DNA of 64,000 bases from Solirubrobacteraceae bacterium (GTDB lineage Bacteria; Actinomycetota; Thermoleophilia; Solirubrobacterales; Solirubrobacteraceae), in contig JADGPL010000016.1 of NCBI GenBank assembly GCA_017882455.1, positions 21,898 to 85,897 on the forward strand. Reading direction: 5' to 3'. Below the pieces are notes generated by a model. It saw nothing but the letters and a program-made list of their open reading frames with translations. It had not been told where the DNA came from and did not search any database. The translations under genes and the position numbers were made by a program. The stretch's first letter is position 1. Each line of letters starts with the position of its first letter. Positions 1-11,500 of the stretch are shown in pieces.

Positions 1-1
1 C

Positions 2-1102
2 GCGCTGAGGCGCGAGGACGTCACCCGCGAGATCGACCTGATCGAGGAGGTCGCCCGCATCGACGGCCTCGAGCGCCTGCCCGCCACGCTGCCCGCCCGT
101 CGTGGGGCGGCCGGCAGGCTCACCCACGCCCAGCGCGTTCGCCGCCGTGCCGAGGACACGATGGTCGGGCGCGGGCTGCACGAGATCGTCGGCTGGAGCT
201 TCACCGAGCCCGGCCTGCTCGATCGCCTGCGCCTGCCCTCCGAGCACGAGATGCGCAAGGTCGTGAGCATCGAGAACCCGCTGTCGGACGGGCAGTCGAT
301 CATGCGCCCCACGCTGCTCGGCTCGCTCATGGACGCCGCCCGCCACAACGTCGCCCGCAACGGCCCCGACGTGGCCATCTTCGAGTCCGGAACCGTCTAC
401 CGCGCGGCGGACGAAGGCCCGCTCGCTGACGAGCACCACGCGCTCGGGGTGCTCCTGAGCGGCGCCATGGCGCCACGCTCGTGGCGTGGGGCGCCCGCCC
501 AGGCGGACTTCTTCGCCGCCAAGGCGCTGCTCGGAGCCCTGCTCGAGCATTTCCACCTCGACTGGTCTGTACAGCCGCAGAGCTGGCCCTTCCTGCATCC
601 AGGGCGCAGCGCCGTGGTGCTGGCCAACACCACGGGAGCCACGGGAGCCGCGCGCGCTCCGGGGGGTGAGGACTCGCAGGAGGTCGTGCTCGGCTTCCTC
701 GGCGAGGTCCACCCGCTCGTGGCCGCCGAGTGGGATCTCGAGCGCACGGCCGCCTTCGCCATCGACCTCGGCAAGCTCGCCGCGGCGGCACGGCCGCTCG
801 TGTCCTTCGAGGCCTTCGGCTCCTTCCCCTCGCTGCGCCAGGACCTCGCGGTCACCCTGCCGGTGTCCGTGTCCGCGGAGGAGGCGCTCGCGCGCGTGCG
901 CGAGCAGGCGGGTTCTGAGCTCGCCGACGTGGAGGTGTTCGACGTCTACACCGGTGAGCAGGTGGGGAAGGGCCGACGCTCGCTGGCGCTGGCCCTGACC
1001 TTCCGCTCCCTGCAGGCCACGCTCACGGACGAGGACATAGCGCCCGTGCGCGAGCGGATCGTCGCCGCCCTGGGTGAGATCGGGGGCGAGCTGCGTGGCT
1101 AG
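2..1102 (+). CDS. pheT: Phenylalanyl-tRNA synthetase beta subunit, C-terminal part (5' truncated by window)
   Basis: Frame open from base 2 (ALRREDVTREIDLIEEVARIDGLERLPATLP...), PheT B5 and FDX-ACB-like C-terminus (FPSLRQDLAVTLP...VFDVYTGEQVGKGRRSLALALTFRS). Confidence 0.95.
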   Translation, partial: ALRREDVTREIDLIEEVARIDGLERLPATLPARRGAAGRLTHAQRVRRRAEDTMVGRGLHEIVGWSFTEPGLLDRLRLPSEHEMRKVVSIENPLSDGQSIMRPTLLGSLMDAARHNVARNGPDVAIFESGTVYRAADEGPLADEHHALGVLLSGAMAPRSWRGAPAQADFFAAKALLGALLEHFHLDWSVQPQSWPFLHPGRSAVVLANTTGATGAARAPGGEDSQEVVLGFLGEVHPLVAAEWDLERTAAFAIDLGKLAAAARPLVSFEAFGSFPSLRQDLAVTLPVSVSAEEALARVREQAGSELADVEVFDVYTGEQVGKGRRSLALALTFRSLQATLTDEDIAPVRERIVAALGEIGGELRG

Positions 1103-2135
1103 CCTCGCGCCTCAGCGGCACGTGCGGGACGCGCCGCGAGTGATCGTGGCCGGCGCCACCGGGTTCGCCGGCGCGCTCGCCGCCCGGCTGCTCTGGCGCC
1201 ACCCTGACTTCGAGCTCGTGGCGGTGACCGGGCGCTCCGAGCAGGGTCGCAGCCTGGACGAGCTCTATCCCCGCTATCGAGTGCCGCTGAGGATCGAGCA
1301 GCTCGACCTCGACCGGCTGGACGGGATCGCCGCGGCGGTCGTCGCCTACCCCCACGCCGCCGCCGCCCCAACCGTCGCGGCGCTGCGCGAGCAGGACGTG
1401 CGCGTGATCGATCTGAGCGCCGACTTCCGCCTGCGCTCGCAGGCCACCTATGAGCGCTGGTATGGGGCGCACCCGCGGCCGGATCTGCTCTCCGAGGCGG
1501 TATACGGCCTGACCGAGCTCCACCGCTCGCAAATAGCCTCCGCGTCGATCGTCGCCAACCCCGGCTGCTACCCCACCGCCTCGCTGCTCGCGCTCGCCCC
1601 GCTCGCGCGCGCCGGGTTGATCACCGACGTCGTGATCGACGCCAAGCAGGGCATCTCGGGGGCCGGGAGGGCGTTCGACGAGACCACCCACCTGTCCATG
1701 GCCGGCGAGAACATCCTCCCGTACAAGGTCGCCGCCCACCGTCACACGCCCGAGATCGAGGAGCAGCTGAACGAGCTGGATCCCGCCCACCCGGGCCTGA
1801 AGGTCCAGTTCCAGGCGCACCTGGTCCCGCTCGACCAGGGGGAGATGGCCAGCTGCTACGTGACCGTCTCGCGCCTTCCGAGCGCCGTCGAGCTGCGCGA
1901 GCTCTACACCGACGCGTACTCCGACGAGCCCTTCGTCGAGGTGATGGGCGGGCCGCCTGGTACCCGCGAGGTCCAGGAGACCAACTTCTGTCGGATCTTC
2001 GCCGCGCCTGACGAGCACACGGGCAAGGTGCTCGTGTTCTCGGCGATCGACAACCTCTGGAAGGGCACCTCCTCGCAGGCCGTGCAGAACCTCAACCTGA
2101 TGTTCGGCCTGCCCGAGACAAGTGGATTGGAGTGA
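1095..2135 (+). CDS. argC: N-acetyl-gamma-glutamyl-phosphate reductase
   Basis: VIVAGATGFAGALAARLL...ANPGCYPTASLLAL; GTG start overlapping the pheT stop is more plausible than the ATG at 1074. Confidence 0.93.
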   Translation: MASLAPQRHVRDAPRVIVAGATGFAGALAARLLWRHPDFELVAVTGRSEQGRSLDELYPRYRVPLRIEQLDLDRLDGIAAAVVAYPHAAAAPTVAALREQDVRVIDLSADFRLRSQATYERWYGAHPRPDLLSEAVYGLTELHRSQIASASIVANPGCYPTASLLALAPLARAGLITDVVIDAKQGISGAGRAFDETTHLSMAGENILPYKVAAHRHTPEIEEQLNELDPAHPGLKVQFQAHLVPLDQGEMASCYVTVSRLPSAVELRELYTDAYSDEPFVEVMGGPPGTREVQETNFCRIFAAPDEHTGKVLVFSAIDNLWKGTSSQAVQNLNLMFGLPETSGLE

Positions 2136-3406
2136 GCACCGTGAAAGAGCATCCCGCCGATTCGCTGCCCTTCTTCCGCTCGCGCTGGGTGCCCGCGCCG
2201 CCGCACGTGCGCGAGCTCGGCCTGCAGGCGGGGCTGCCGCAGGGCTTTCGCGCCGCAGGCGTCGCGGCCGGCATCAAGCCCAGCGGCAACCCCGACGTGG
2301 GCCTGCTCGTGTGCGACGCCGACGATCCGGTCAGCGCCGCCCGCTTCACATCCTCGGGCACGCTCGCCGCGCCCGTGCTCGTCACCCGCGAGCGCTGCCG
2401 CCTGCAGTCCCTGCGCGTGGTGCTCGCAAACTCCGGCTGCGCCAACGCGGCGACCGGCGGCCGTGGCCTCGACGACGCGGCCAAGACCCAGGGAGCGGCC
2501 GCGATGGCGACCGCTGTCGACCCGGCCGAGGTGGCGCTCGCCTCCACCGGCGCGATCAGCCACCTGCTCCCCGTCGAGCTGGTGCTGAAGGGCCTGCTCG
2601 AGGCGCGCACCCAGCTGAGCCGCGAGGGGGACAGCGCCTTCCAGCAGGCGATCCAGACGACAGACGCCTTCGAGAAGCGCGCCAACCTCGAGGTCACGCT
2701 GCCCTCCGGCGTCGTGCGCTTGAGCGCCCAGTGCAAGGGCGCGGGGATGATCTCACCCCGCTTCGCCACCCTGCTCTGCTTCGTCGAGACCGACGCCGTC
2801 CTCACTCCCGAGACGGCCGAGCTGCTGCTCGGGGTCTGCGTCAAGCGCTCCTTCGACCGCGCGTCGGTCGACGGGCAGCTCTCGACCAACGACACCGCCA
2901 TCCTCATGTGCTCGGGGGCCAGCGGCGTGGTCGTGGAGAGCGAGAGCGAGGACGAGCTGCGTCTCGGCGAGGCCCTCGACGCGCTGCTGCGGGCGCTCGC
3001 GATCATGATGGTCGCCGACGGCGAGGGCGCGAGAAGGATCGCGCGGGTGCTCGTGCGCGGCGGGCACGCCGACGGCGTCGAGGCGGTCGCTCGTGCCGTG
3101 GCCAACTCGCCGCTGGTGAAGGCCGCGCTGCACGGGGGAGACCCCAACTGGGGGCGGATCGTGCAGGCCGTCGGGGCGGCAATGCCGGGAACGGCTCCGC
3201 TCGCCGTTGACATCTCGATCGAGGGCGTCCAGGTCTGCTCGGGCGGCGCCGCGATCCCCCACGACGAGGAGGCGCTCGCGCAGGCGGTCCAGCGCGATGA
3301 GGTCGAGTACGAGATCGTGCTGCCCGGCGAGGGCGCCGAGACCGAGGTCTTCTTCTCCGACCTCTCGCACGAGTACGTCACCATCAACGCCGACTACACA
3401 ACGTGA
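2132..3406 (+). CDS. argJ: Bifunctional glutamate N-acetyltransferase/amino-acid acetyltransferase
   Basis: ArgJ signature (LVCDADDPVSAARFTSSGT...LANSGCANAATGGRG...NDTAILMCSGAS...HGGDPNWGRI); overlaps argC stop. Confidence 0.95.
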   Translation: MSTVKEHPADSLPFFRSRWVPAPPHVRELGLQAGLPQGFRAAGVAAGIKPSGNPDVGLLVCDADDPVSAARFTSSGTLAAPVLVTRERCRLQSLRVVLANSGCANAATGGRGLDDAAKTQGAAAMATAVDPAEVALASTGAISHLLPVELVLKGLLEARTQLSREGDSAFQQAIQTTDAFEKRANLEVTLPSGVVRLSAQCKGAGMISPRFATLLCFVETDAVLTPETAELLLGVCVKRSFDRASVDGQLSTNDTAILMCSGASGVVVESESEDELRLGEALDALLRALAIMMVADGEGARRIARVLVRGGHADGVEAVARAVANSPLVKAALHGGDPNWGRIVQAVGAAMPGTAPLAVDISIEGVQVCSGGAAIPHDEEALAQAVQRDEVEYEIVLPGEGAETEVFFSDLSHEYVTINADYTT

Positions 3407-3413
3407 GGACGCC

Positions 3414-4258
3414 ATGCGCGATGTAGGAACACTCCTCGAGGCGCTCCCATACATCAGGGAGTTCCACGGCAAGACCGTGGTCATCAAGTACGGCGGCGCC
3501 GCCATGGAGGACGCGGCGCTGCGCGAGGAGTTCGCGCGCGACGTGGTGCTGCTCAAGTACGTCGGCCTGAACCCGATCGTGGTCCACGGGGGGGGCCCTG
3601 AGATCACCGGCTACATGGAGCGCCTGGGCCTGCCCGTCGAGTTCGTGGGCGGCCTGCGCGTCTCCGACAGGGACACGGTCGAGGTCGCCAAGATGGTGCT
3701 GGTGGGGAAGGTCAATAAGGAGATCGTGTTGCGGATCAACCGCCATGGCCAGCCTGCCGTGGGCCTGTGTGGCGATGACGGCTCGCTGTTCAGGGTTGTC
3801 CGTCGTGCTGCCCCGGGAGGCGAGGACATCGGCTTCGTGGGGCGGATCGAGCGCGTCAACGTCGGCGTGATCGAGCACATCGCAACCGACTACATCCCGG
3901 TGATCGCCTCGGTCGGCGCCGATCGCGAGGGCAATTCCTACAACGTCAACGCCGACGAGGCCGCCGGTGCCGTGGCGGGCGCGCTCGGCGCCTACAAGGT
4001 GGTCTTCCTCACCGACATCGCGGGCTGGCTGGAGGACGCGGCGAAGCCCGAGAGCCTGATCGGCCAGGCCACGGCCGAGCAGGTCACGGAGGCGCTCGCA
4101 GGGCTCGATGGCGGCATGCGACCCAAGCTCGAAGCCTGCGTGGAGGCGATCGACCACGGCGTCAGCGCCGCGCACATCCTCGACGGGCGGATCGCGCACT
4201 CGCTGCTGCTCGAGCTCTTCACCGACGCAGGGATCGGCACGAAGATCGAGGCTGCGCC

Positions 4259-4262
<4 letters not shown>
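3414..4262 (+). CDS. argB: Acetylglutamate kinase
   Basis: VVIKYGGAAMEDAALREEFARDVVLLKYVGLNPIVVHGGGPEI; start refined to ATG 3414. Confidence 0.95.
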
Positions 4263-5416
<1,154 letters not shown>

Positions 5417-5420
5417 GCGG

Positions 5421-5870
5421 ATGCGTCGCGAGCTTGCCGACGGGTTCGAGCTCGACGATGATCCGGGCCGGATCGACCTCCAGGCCGTGCACGCCTTCAT
5501 CAGCGGCCAGTCCTACTGGGGCAGAGGTCGCTCGCGCGAGCTCGTCAAGCGCGCGGTGGAGGGCTCTCAGCGCGTCGTGGGCCTCTATCGCGGCGAGGAT
5601 CAGGTCGGCTTCGCGCGGGCCGTAACCGATGGCACCACCGTCGCCTACCTCGCCGACGTCTATGTCCTCGAGCCCTATCGCGGGCGCGGCCTGGGCATCG
5701 AGCTGGTGCGCGAGACGCTCGACGGCGGAGGGGGCGCGGGCCCGTCGGAGATCCACTGGCTGTTGCACACGGCCGATGCCGCGGGGCTGTACTCGCGGCT
5801 CGGCTTCGTCGACGGCCCGGCGCGCTATCCGTTGATGGAACGCCCGCGCGGCTACGATTCCAGCCGGTGA
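5421..5870 (+). CDS. GNAT family N-acetyltransferase
   Basis: AYLADVYVLEPYRGRGLGIELV acetyl-CoA binding motif; lies between argD and argG. Confidence 0.85.
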   Translation: MRRELADGFELDDDPGRIDLQAVHAFISGQSYWGRGRSRELVKRAVEGSQRVVGLYRGEDQVGFARAVTDGTTVAYLADVYVLEPYRGRGLGIELVRETLDGGGGAGPSEIHWLLHTADAAGLYSRLGFVDGPARYPLMERPRGYDSSR

Positions 5871-7129
5871 GCAGCGAGATCGAGATCCCCACGACCAGGA
5901 CGGCCTCCTACGAGGCCGATCCCGCCCAGGTCCACCGCGTGCTGCTGCTCTACTCAGGGGGCCTCGACACGAGCGTGATGCTCAAGTGGATCCAGGACTC
6001 CTACGGAGCGGAGGTCGTCTGCCTGACCGTCAACCTCGGCCAGCCCGGCGAGGACTACGAGGTCATCAAGGGCAAGGCGCTGAAGCTCGGCGCGCTCGAC
6101 TGCCACGTGGTGGACGCCCGCGAGGAGTTCGCCCGCGAGTTCATCGCGCCGGCGATCAAGGCCAACGCCCTCTATGGCGGCGGCTACCCGCTGTTCACGG
6201 CGCTGGGGCGCCCGCTGATCGCAAAGCTCGCCGTCGAGTACGCACGCAGGAGTGGCTGTGACACGATCGCCCACGGCTGCACCGGCAAGGGCAACGACCA
6301 GGTCCGCATCGAGGCCACGGTCGCCACGCTGGCTCCAGAGCTGAAGGTGATCGCTCCGGTGCGCTCCTGGCAGATGGGCCGCGAGGAGGAGATCGCCTAC
6401 GCCCGCGAGCACGGCATCCCCATCAAAGGCGGATCCGAGGCGACGCCCTACTCGATCGACGACAACCTCTGGGGGCGCTCCTCGGAGGGGCGCTGGATCG
6501 AGGATCTCGACCACGCCCCCGAGGACGACGTCTTCCAGCTGATCACGCGTCCCGAGGAGGCGCCGGACGAGCCTGAGACGGTCGTGCTCTCCTTCGAGCG
6601 CGGCATCCCGGTGGCGTTGAACGGCGAGCGCCTGCCCTTGGTGGAGCTGATCGAAGCCGCGGCCGAGATCGCGGCTCGCCACGGCGTGGGCATCGTCGAC
6701 CACATCGAGGATCGGATCGTCGGGCTGAAGGTCCGGGACATCTACGAGGCGCCGGCCGCGGCGCTCTTGTTGCCCGCCCACCAGGAGCTCGAGCGCCTGG
6801 TGTGCACGATCCACCAGAACCAGTTCAAGCCCGAGCTCGACCGCCAGTGGGCATACCTCGTATACGCGGGGCTGTGGTGGGAGCCGCTGCGCGGGGACCT
6901 GGACGCCTACATGGATCGGGTCAACGAGCAGGTCACGGGCAAGATCGGCCTGAAGCTCTACAAGGGTCACGCCCGCGTCATCACGCGCTCCTCGCCGAAC
7001 GCCGTCTACGACGCCGCGCTGGCCTCCTTCTCGGAGTCCGGCGGGCTGTTCTCCCAGGCGGCCTCGCCCGGCTTCATCGAGCTGTGGTCGCTGCAGTCGC
7101 GGATGGCCTGGCGATTGCATAACGAGTAG
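5867..7129 (+). CDS. argG: Argininosuccinate synthase
   Basis: LLLYSGGLDTSVMLKWIQDSYGAEVVCLTVNLGQ; GCTGKGNDQVRIE. Confidence 0.95.
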   Translation: MSSEIEIPTTRTASYEADPAQVHRVLLLYSGGLDTSVMLKWIQDSYGAEVVCLTVNLGQPGEDYEVIKGKALKLGALDCHVVDAREEFAREFIAPAIKANALYGGGYPLFTALGRPLIAKLAVEYARRSGCDTIAHGCTGKGNDQVRIEATVATLAPELKVIAPVRSWQMGREEEIAYAREHGIPIKGGSEATPYSIDDNLWGRSSEGRWIEDLDHAPEDDVFQLITRPEEAPDEPETVVLSFERGIPVALNGERLPLVELIEAAAEIAARHGVGIVDHIEDRIVGLKVRDIYEAPAAALLLPAHQELERLVCTIHQNQFKPELDRQWAYLVYAGLWWEPLRGDLDAYMDRVNEQVTGKIGLKLYKGHARVITRSSPNAVYDAALASFSESGGLFSQAASPGFIELWSLQSRMAWRLHNE

Positions 7130-7179
7130 CCGACGCGGGCCCTGCGTGACGAATGGCCCGTGCGGGTAGCATCGGGTGC

Positions 7180-7344
7180 ATGAACGGAACCGGCTACAGG
7201 ATCCTCGGCTACGCGGTGTGGCACGGCGGCAAGTGGTATCTCGCCCGCCGCCTGCCCTCCACGCGGGCGCTGGCGCTCTCGGCGGTGGGCGCCGTGGCCG
7301 CGATCAGCGTGGCTGCGCTGCTGGCTCGCCGTCTCGGCAGCTGA
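7180..7344 (+). CDS. Small hypothetical protein with one predicted TM segment
   Basis: ATG 7180 preceded by TAGCAT with 7-nt gap; MNGTGYRILGYAVWHGGKWYLARRLPSTRALALSAVGAVAAISVAALLARRLGS. Confidence 0.6.
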   Translation: MNGTGYRILGYAVWHGGKWYLARRLPSTRALALSAVGAVAAISVAALLARRLGS

Positions 7345-7394
7345 GCGGGCGCCGGGCATCGTCCGGCGCTCCCCTTAGCTTCCCGGGCAAGGTG

Positions 7395-8480
7395 ATGGCC
7401 GAGGGAAACGAGAGCCAGGGAGGAGAGCTCGGAAGGGGCGGGCCCCCCGGCGGGCTGGGTCCAGAGCTCCCCGGCAGGCGCAGCGAGGGCGATCTGCTGG
7501 CCGAGCGCCGCGCGCGCCGCGCCGCCGAGAGCGGCGAGGTGATCCTGATGCGCCGCGCCGAGGCGGCAGAAGCCACCGTGCAGACCCTGGAAAGCCACGT
7601 GGCGAGTCTCCAGCAGCGACTGCTCGACGCCGAAGACGACCTGCACCGTACGGCCGAGCTGCTCGAGGTCGAGCGCACGGCCGCGCTCGAGCGCGAGCAC
7701 GAGCTGCGACGGGTCAAGCAGCGCGAGTACGCCGAGCAGCAGCTGCGAGTCGAGACGGAGGAGCGCCTGACGCACGCCTCCGAGGCGGGAGCCCGCCTGG
7801 ATCGCGAGAGCAGGGCCGAGAGCGAGCGCCTGGCCCGGCGCCTGAGCGCCAGCGAGCAGGAGGCGCGCGAGGTGGCCGAGCGGCTGGAGAGCCTGCAGCG
7901 CCAGCTGGCCGAAGCCGAGCACGCGGCAGCCGCCGAGCGCGCCGCGGTGCGCCGGGCCGAGGAGGCGCTGCAGACGCGCCTCGGCGAGCTGGAGAGCCGG
8001 GCCAACAGGATGCAGCAGGGCCTGCAGGACGAGCGCGCCGCGCGCGAGCGCACCGAGGCCATGCTCGAGGACGTGCGCAAGGGCCATCGCCAGATGGAGG
8101 GGCTCGTGGGCGAGATGAAGGGGATCGTCGAGCGTCTCAGCGCGGCGATCGCCTCCGCCGCGCGCAAGCCGCCCACGGGTACGCCGCCGCAGCCCGTGCC
8201 CGGTGGGCCGTCAATGCCCCCCGCGGAGGGCCTCGCCCCGCCTGGGCAGCGCGTCGGGCCGCCGAGCGCTTCCGCGCTCGAGGTCTCAGCCCAGGAGCGC
8301 GGCACGGAGATGGCCGATGCTCTGGCGGCGGCCGTCGAGCGCCTGCGCGCTCGCGCCGAGGCGACTCCTGCGCCACAGCCGCCGCCCGTCCGCCCGCAGC
8401 TGCAGCTCCCAGCGCACAAGCACAGCATGTCGCTGATCGGGCGCTGGCGGATTCGGCGCAAACAGCGACGCGGCCGCTGA
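7395..8480 (+). CDS. Coiled-coil hypothetical protein
   Basis: Long heptad-like Glu/Arg/Leu/Ala stretch; start refined to ATG 7395 (MAEGNESQGGELGRGGPP). Confidence 0.6.
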   Translation: MAEGNESQGGELGRGGPPGGLGPELPGRRSEGDLLAERRARRAAESGEVILMRRAEAAEATVQTLESHVASLQQRLLDAEDDLHRTAELLEVERTAALEREHELRRVKQREYAEQQLRVETEERLTHASEAGARLDRESRAESERLARRLSASEQEAREVAERLESLQRQLAEAEHAAAAERAAVRRAEEALQTRLGELESRANRMQQGLQDERAARERTEAMLEDVRKGHRQMEGLVGEMKGIVERLSAAIASAARKPPTGTPPQPVPGGPSMPPAEGLAPPGQRVGPPSASALEVSAQERGTEMADALAAAVERLRARAEATPAPQPPPVRPQLQLPAHKHSMSLIGRWRIRRKQRRGR

Positions 8481-8515
8481 GGCTCCGCCGCCCGGATGCC
8501 TAGCATGCAGTCCAC

Positions 8516-11500
8516 GTGAGCACTCCCTCCTGCGCCCATCTCCACGTGCACTCCGAGTACTCGCTGCTCGACGGCGCGTGCAAGATCGAGGCGCTCGCGA
8601 AGCGTGCCGCGGAGTTCGGCCAACCGGCCCTGGGGCTGACGGACCACGGCGTCATGAACGGCGCGGTGGAGATGTACAAGGCCTGCAAGGCGCACGACGT
8701 CAAGCCGATCATCGGCTGTGAGATCTACCTCGTCGACGACCACACGGCGAGCTCCACGGGCACGCGGGTCGAGCGCAACCACCTCACGCTCCTCGCTTCG
8801 AGCGATGCGGGTTACCGCAACCTCGTCAAGCTCTCCTCGGCGGGCTTCCTCGAGGGCCTGAACCGGGGCAAGCCGACGGTGGACCTCGCCCAGGTCGAGC
8901 GCCATTCCGAGGGCGTCATCGCCCTCACCGGCTGCCTGGCCTCGCGCTTCTGCCAGCGCCTGCTCGAGGATCGACCGCAGGAGGCCCGCGCCCACGCCGA
9001 TGACCTGCTGCGGGTGTTCGGCAGCGAGAACGTCTACTTCGAGGTGCAGAAGAACGGCCTGGCACCGCAGGACAAGTGCAACGAGGGAATCGTGCGCATC
9101 GCCGGCGAGCTCGGGGGGAGGCTCGTGGGCACCGGAGACGTGCACTACCTGCGCCGCCAGGACTACGAACACCACACGGCGCTGCTGTGCGTTCAGACCA
9201 AGAGCACGATCGCCGCACCCAAGCTGACCTTCGACACCAACGAGTTCTACCTGCGCGACAGCGAGGAAATGATCGCCGCCTTCGCCGAGTGGCCGGAGGC
9301 GATCGCCAGCACCCTGGAGATCGCCGAGCGCTGCTCGGTGGAGATCGAGCTCGGCAAGCAGCTGATCCCGAGCTTCCAGACCCCGGACGGCAGCAGCGAG
9401 CGCGAGTACCTGCGCGCACGGGTGCAGGAGGGACTGCGCCTGCGCTACGGCGACCCGCCGCCGGCCGCGGCGCTCGAGCGCATGGAGACGGAGCTCGACG
9501 TGATCGACCGGATGGGCTTCAACGCCTACTTCCTGATCGTCTGGGACTTCGTCAAGTACGCCAAGGAGCATGGCATCGCGGTTGGTCCGGGGCGCGGCTC
9601 GGCGGCCGGCTCGATCGTCTCCTACTGCCTCGCCATCACCGACGTGGACCCGCTGAGCTATGACCTGCTGTTCGAGCGCTTCCTGAACCCCGAGCGCGTG
9701 TCGATGCCGGATATCGACATCGATTTCTCGGTGCGCGGACGCGAGCAGGTCATGCGCTACGTGACCGAGAAGTACGGCCGCGCGTCGGTCGCCCAGATCG
9801 TGACCTTCGGCAAGATGTTCCCGCGCGCGGCCACGCGCGACGCGGCGCGGGTGCTCGGCTACGACTACGGCGCGGGCGACCGCCTGGCGAAGCTGATCCC
9901 CGACCCGATCATGGGGCGCTCGCCCTCCTTCGAGGACTGCCTGAAGACGGGACAGCCGCTGCGCAAGGCCTGTGACGAGGACCCCACGGCCAAGGCGATC
10001 ATCGACGTGGCCCAGGGCCTCGAGGGGATCGTGCGCAACTCCTCGATCCACGCCGCTGCCGTCGTGATCGCCGACCGCCCGCTGACGGACATCGTCCCGT
10101 TGCAGCTCGCCGATGCGGGCACCGACGAGAACGGCGAGCGTGCCTATCGCACCGTCACCCAGTTCTCGATGAAGCCGATCGAGGAAATCGGCATCCTCAA
10201 GATGGACTTCCTCGGACTGCGCAACCTCGATGTGATCGAGGACGCGCTGGACATAATCGAGCGCTCCTCCAAGGGGACCGACGGCGGCGCCGTCGCCCGG
10301 CCGGACATGACGACGCTGCCGCTGGATGACCCGGCGACCTACGAGATGCTCGCGCGTGGCGACTCCACGGGGGTCTTCCAGTTCGAGTCCGAGGGCATGC
10401 GCGAGGCGCTGAAGAAGGTGCGCCCGGACGAGTTCAACGACCTCGTCGCGCTGAACGCGCTCTACCGCCCCGGCGCGATGGACCAGATCCCGGTGTATGC
10501 CAAAGGCAAGCACAATCCACAGTCGATCTCCTATCCGGATGAGCGCCTGCGACCGATCCTCGAATCCTCCAACGGGGTGATCCTCTACCAGGAGCAGGCG
10601 ATGCAGATCTCCAAGGAGCTCGCCGGCTTCTCGGGCGCCAAGGCCGACGACCTGCGCAAGGCGATCGGCAAGAAGAACCGCGCCGCGATGGCCGCGCTCA
10701 AGCCGGAGTTCGTGGAGGGCTGCCGTGCATCCGGCACGAAGCCCGAGGTGATCGAGTTCCTCTGGCAGACAAACGAAAAGTCCGCCGATTACTCGTTCAA
10801 CAAGAGCCACGCCGCCTGCTACGGGCTGATCGCCTATCGCACCGCCTGGCTGAAGGCCAACTACACCGCCGAGTACATGGCGGCGCTGATCTCCTCGGTG
10901 ATGTCGACCAAGGACAAGGTGCCGTTCTTCGTGGCGCGTTGCGAGGAGATGGGCATCGAGATCCTGCCCCCGGACGTGAACCTCTCAGATCACGAGTTCA
11001 CGGTCGGGGCACCGAGCTCGGAGAGCTTGGTCGGCAACATCCGCTTCGGCCTGGATGCGGTCAAGGGCGTCGGCTACCAGGCTGTCGAGGCGATCAAGCG
11101 GGCACGCGCCGAGGGCGGCGAGTTCACCTCGATCTGGGACTTCTGCGAGCGCGTGGACAACCGCACGGTCAACAAGAAGGCGATCGAGGCGCTGATCAAG
11201 TGTGGCGCGCTCGGCTCGACCGGTGCCAGCCGCAAGGGGATGCTGGAGGTCCTCGAGAAAGCGCAGGCCAACGGCCAGCAGATCCAGCAGGACGCCCAGA
11301 TCGGCCAGGGCTCGATCTTCGACCTCCAGGAAGAGGGATCCGCCGACGCGGCGCCCGCCACGGGCACGGCAACGGCCGGGCAGAACGTCGCAGCGCTCGG
11401 GCTCGGGCGCCCGGTCCACCCGCCGATTCCGGTGGAGGAGTTCGAGCAGCCACAGCTGCTGGCAGCGGAGAAGGAAGCGATCGGGCTGTTCGTCTCAGCG

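Noticed and set aside
7304-10810. 1168-aa minus-strand ORF
   Set aside because: Antisense to the coiled-coil gene and dnaE; low-complexity Arg/Ser-rich translation without a recognisable domain.
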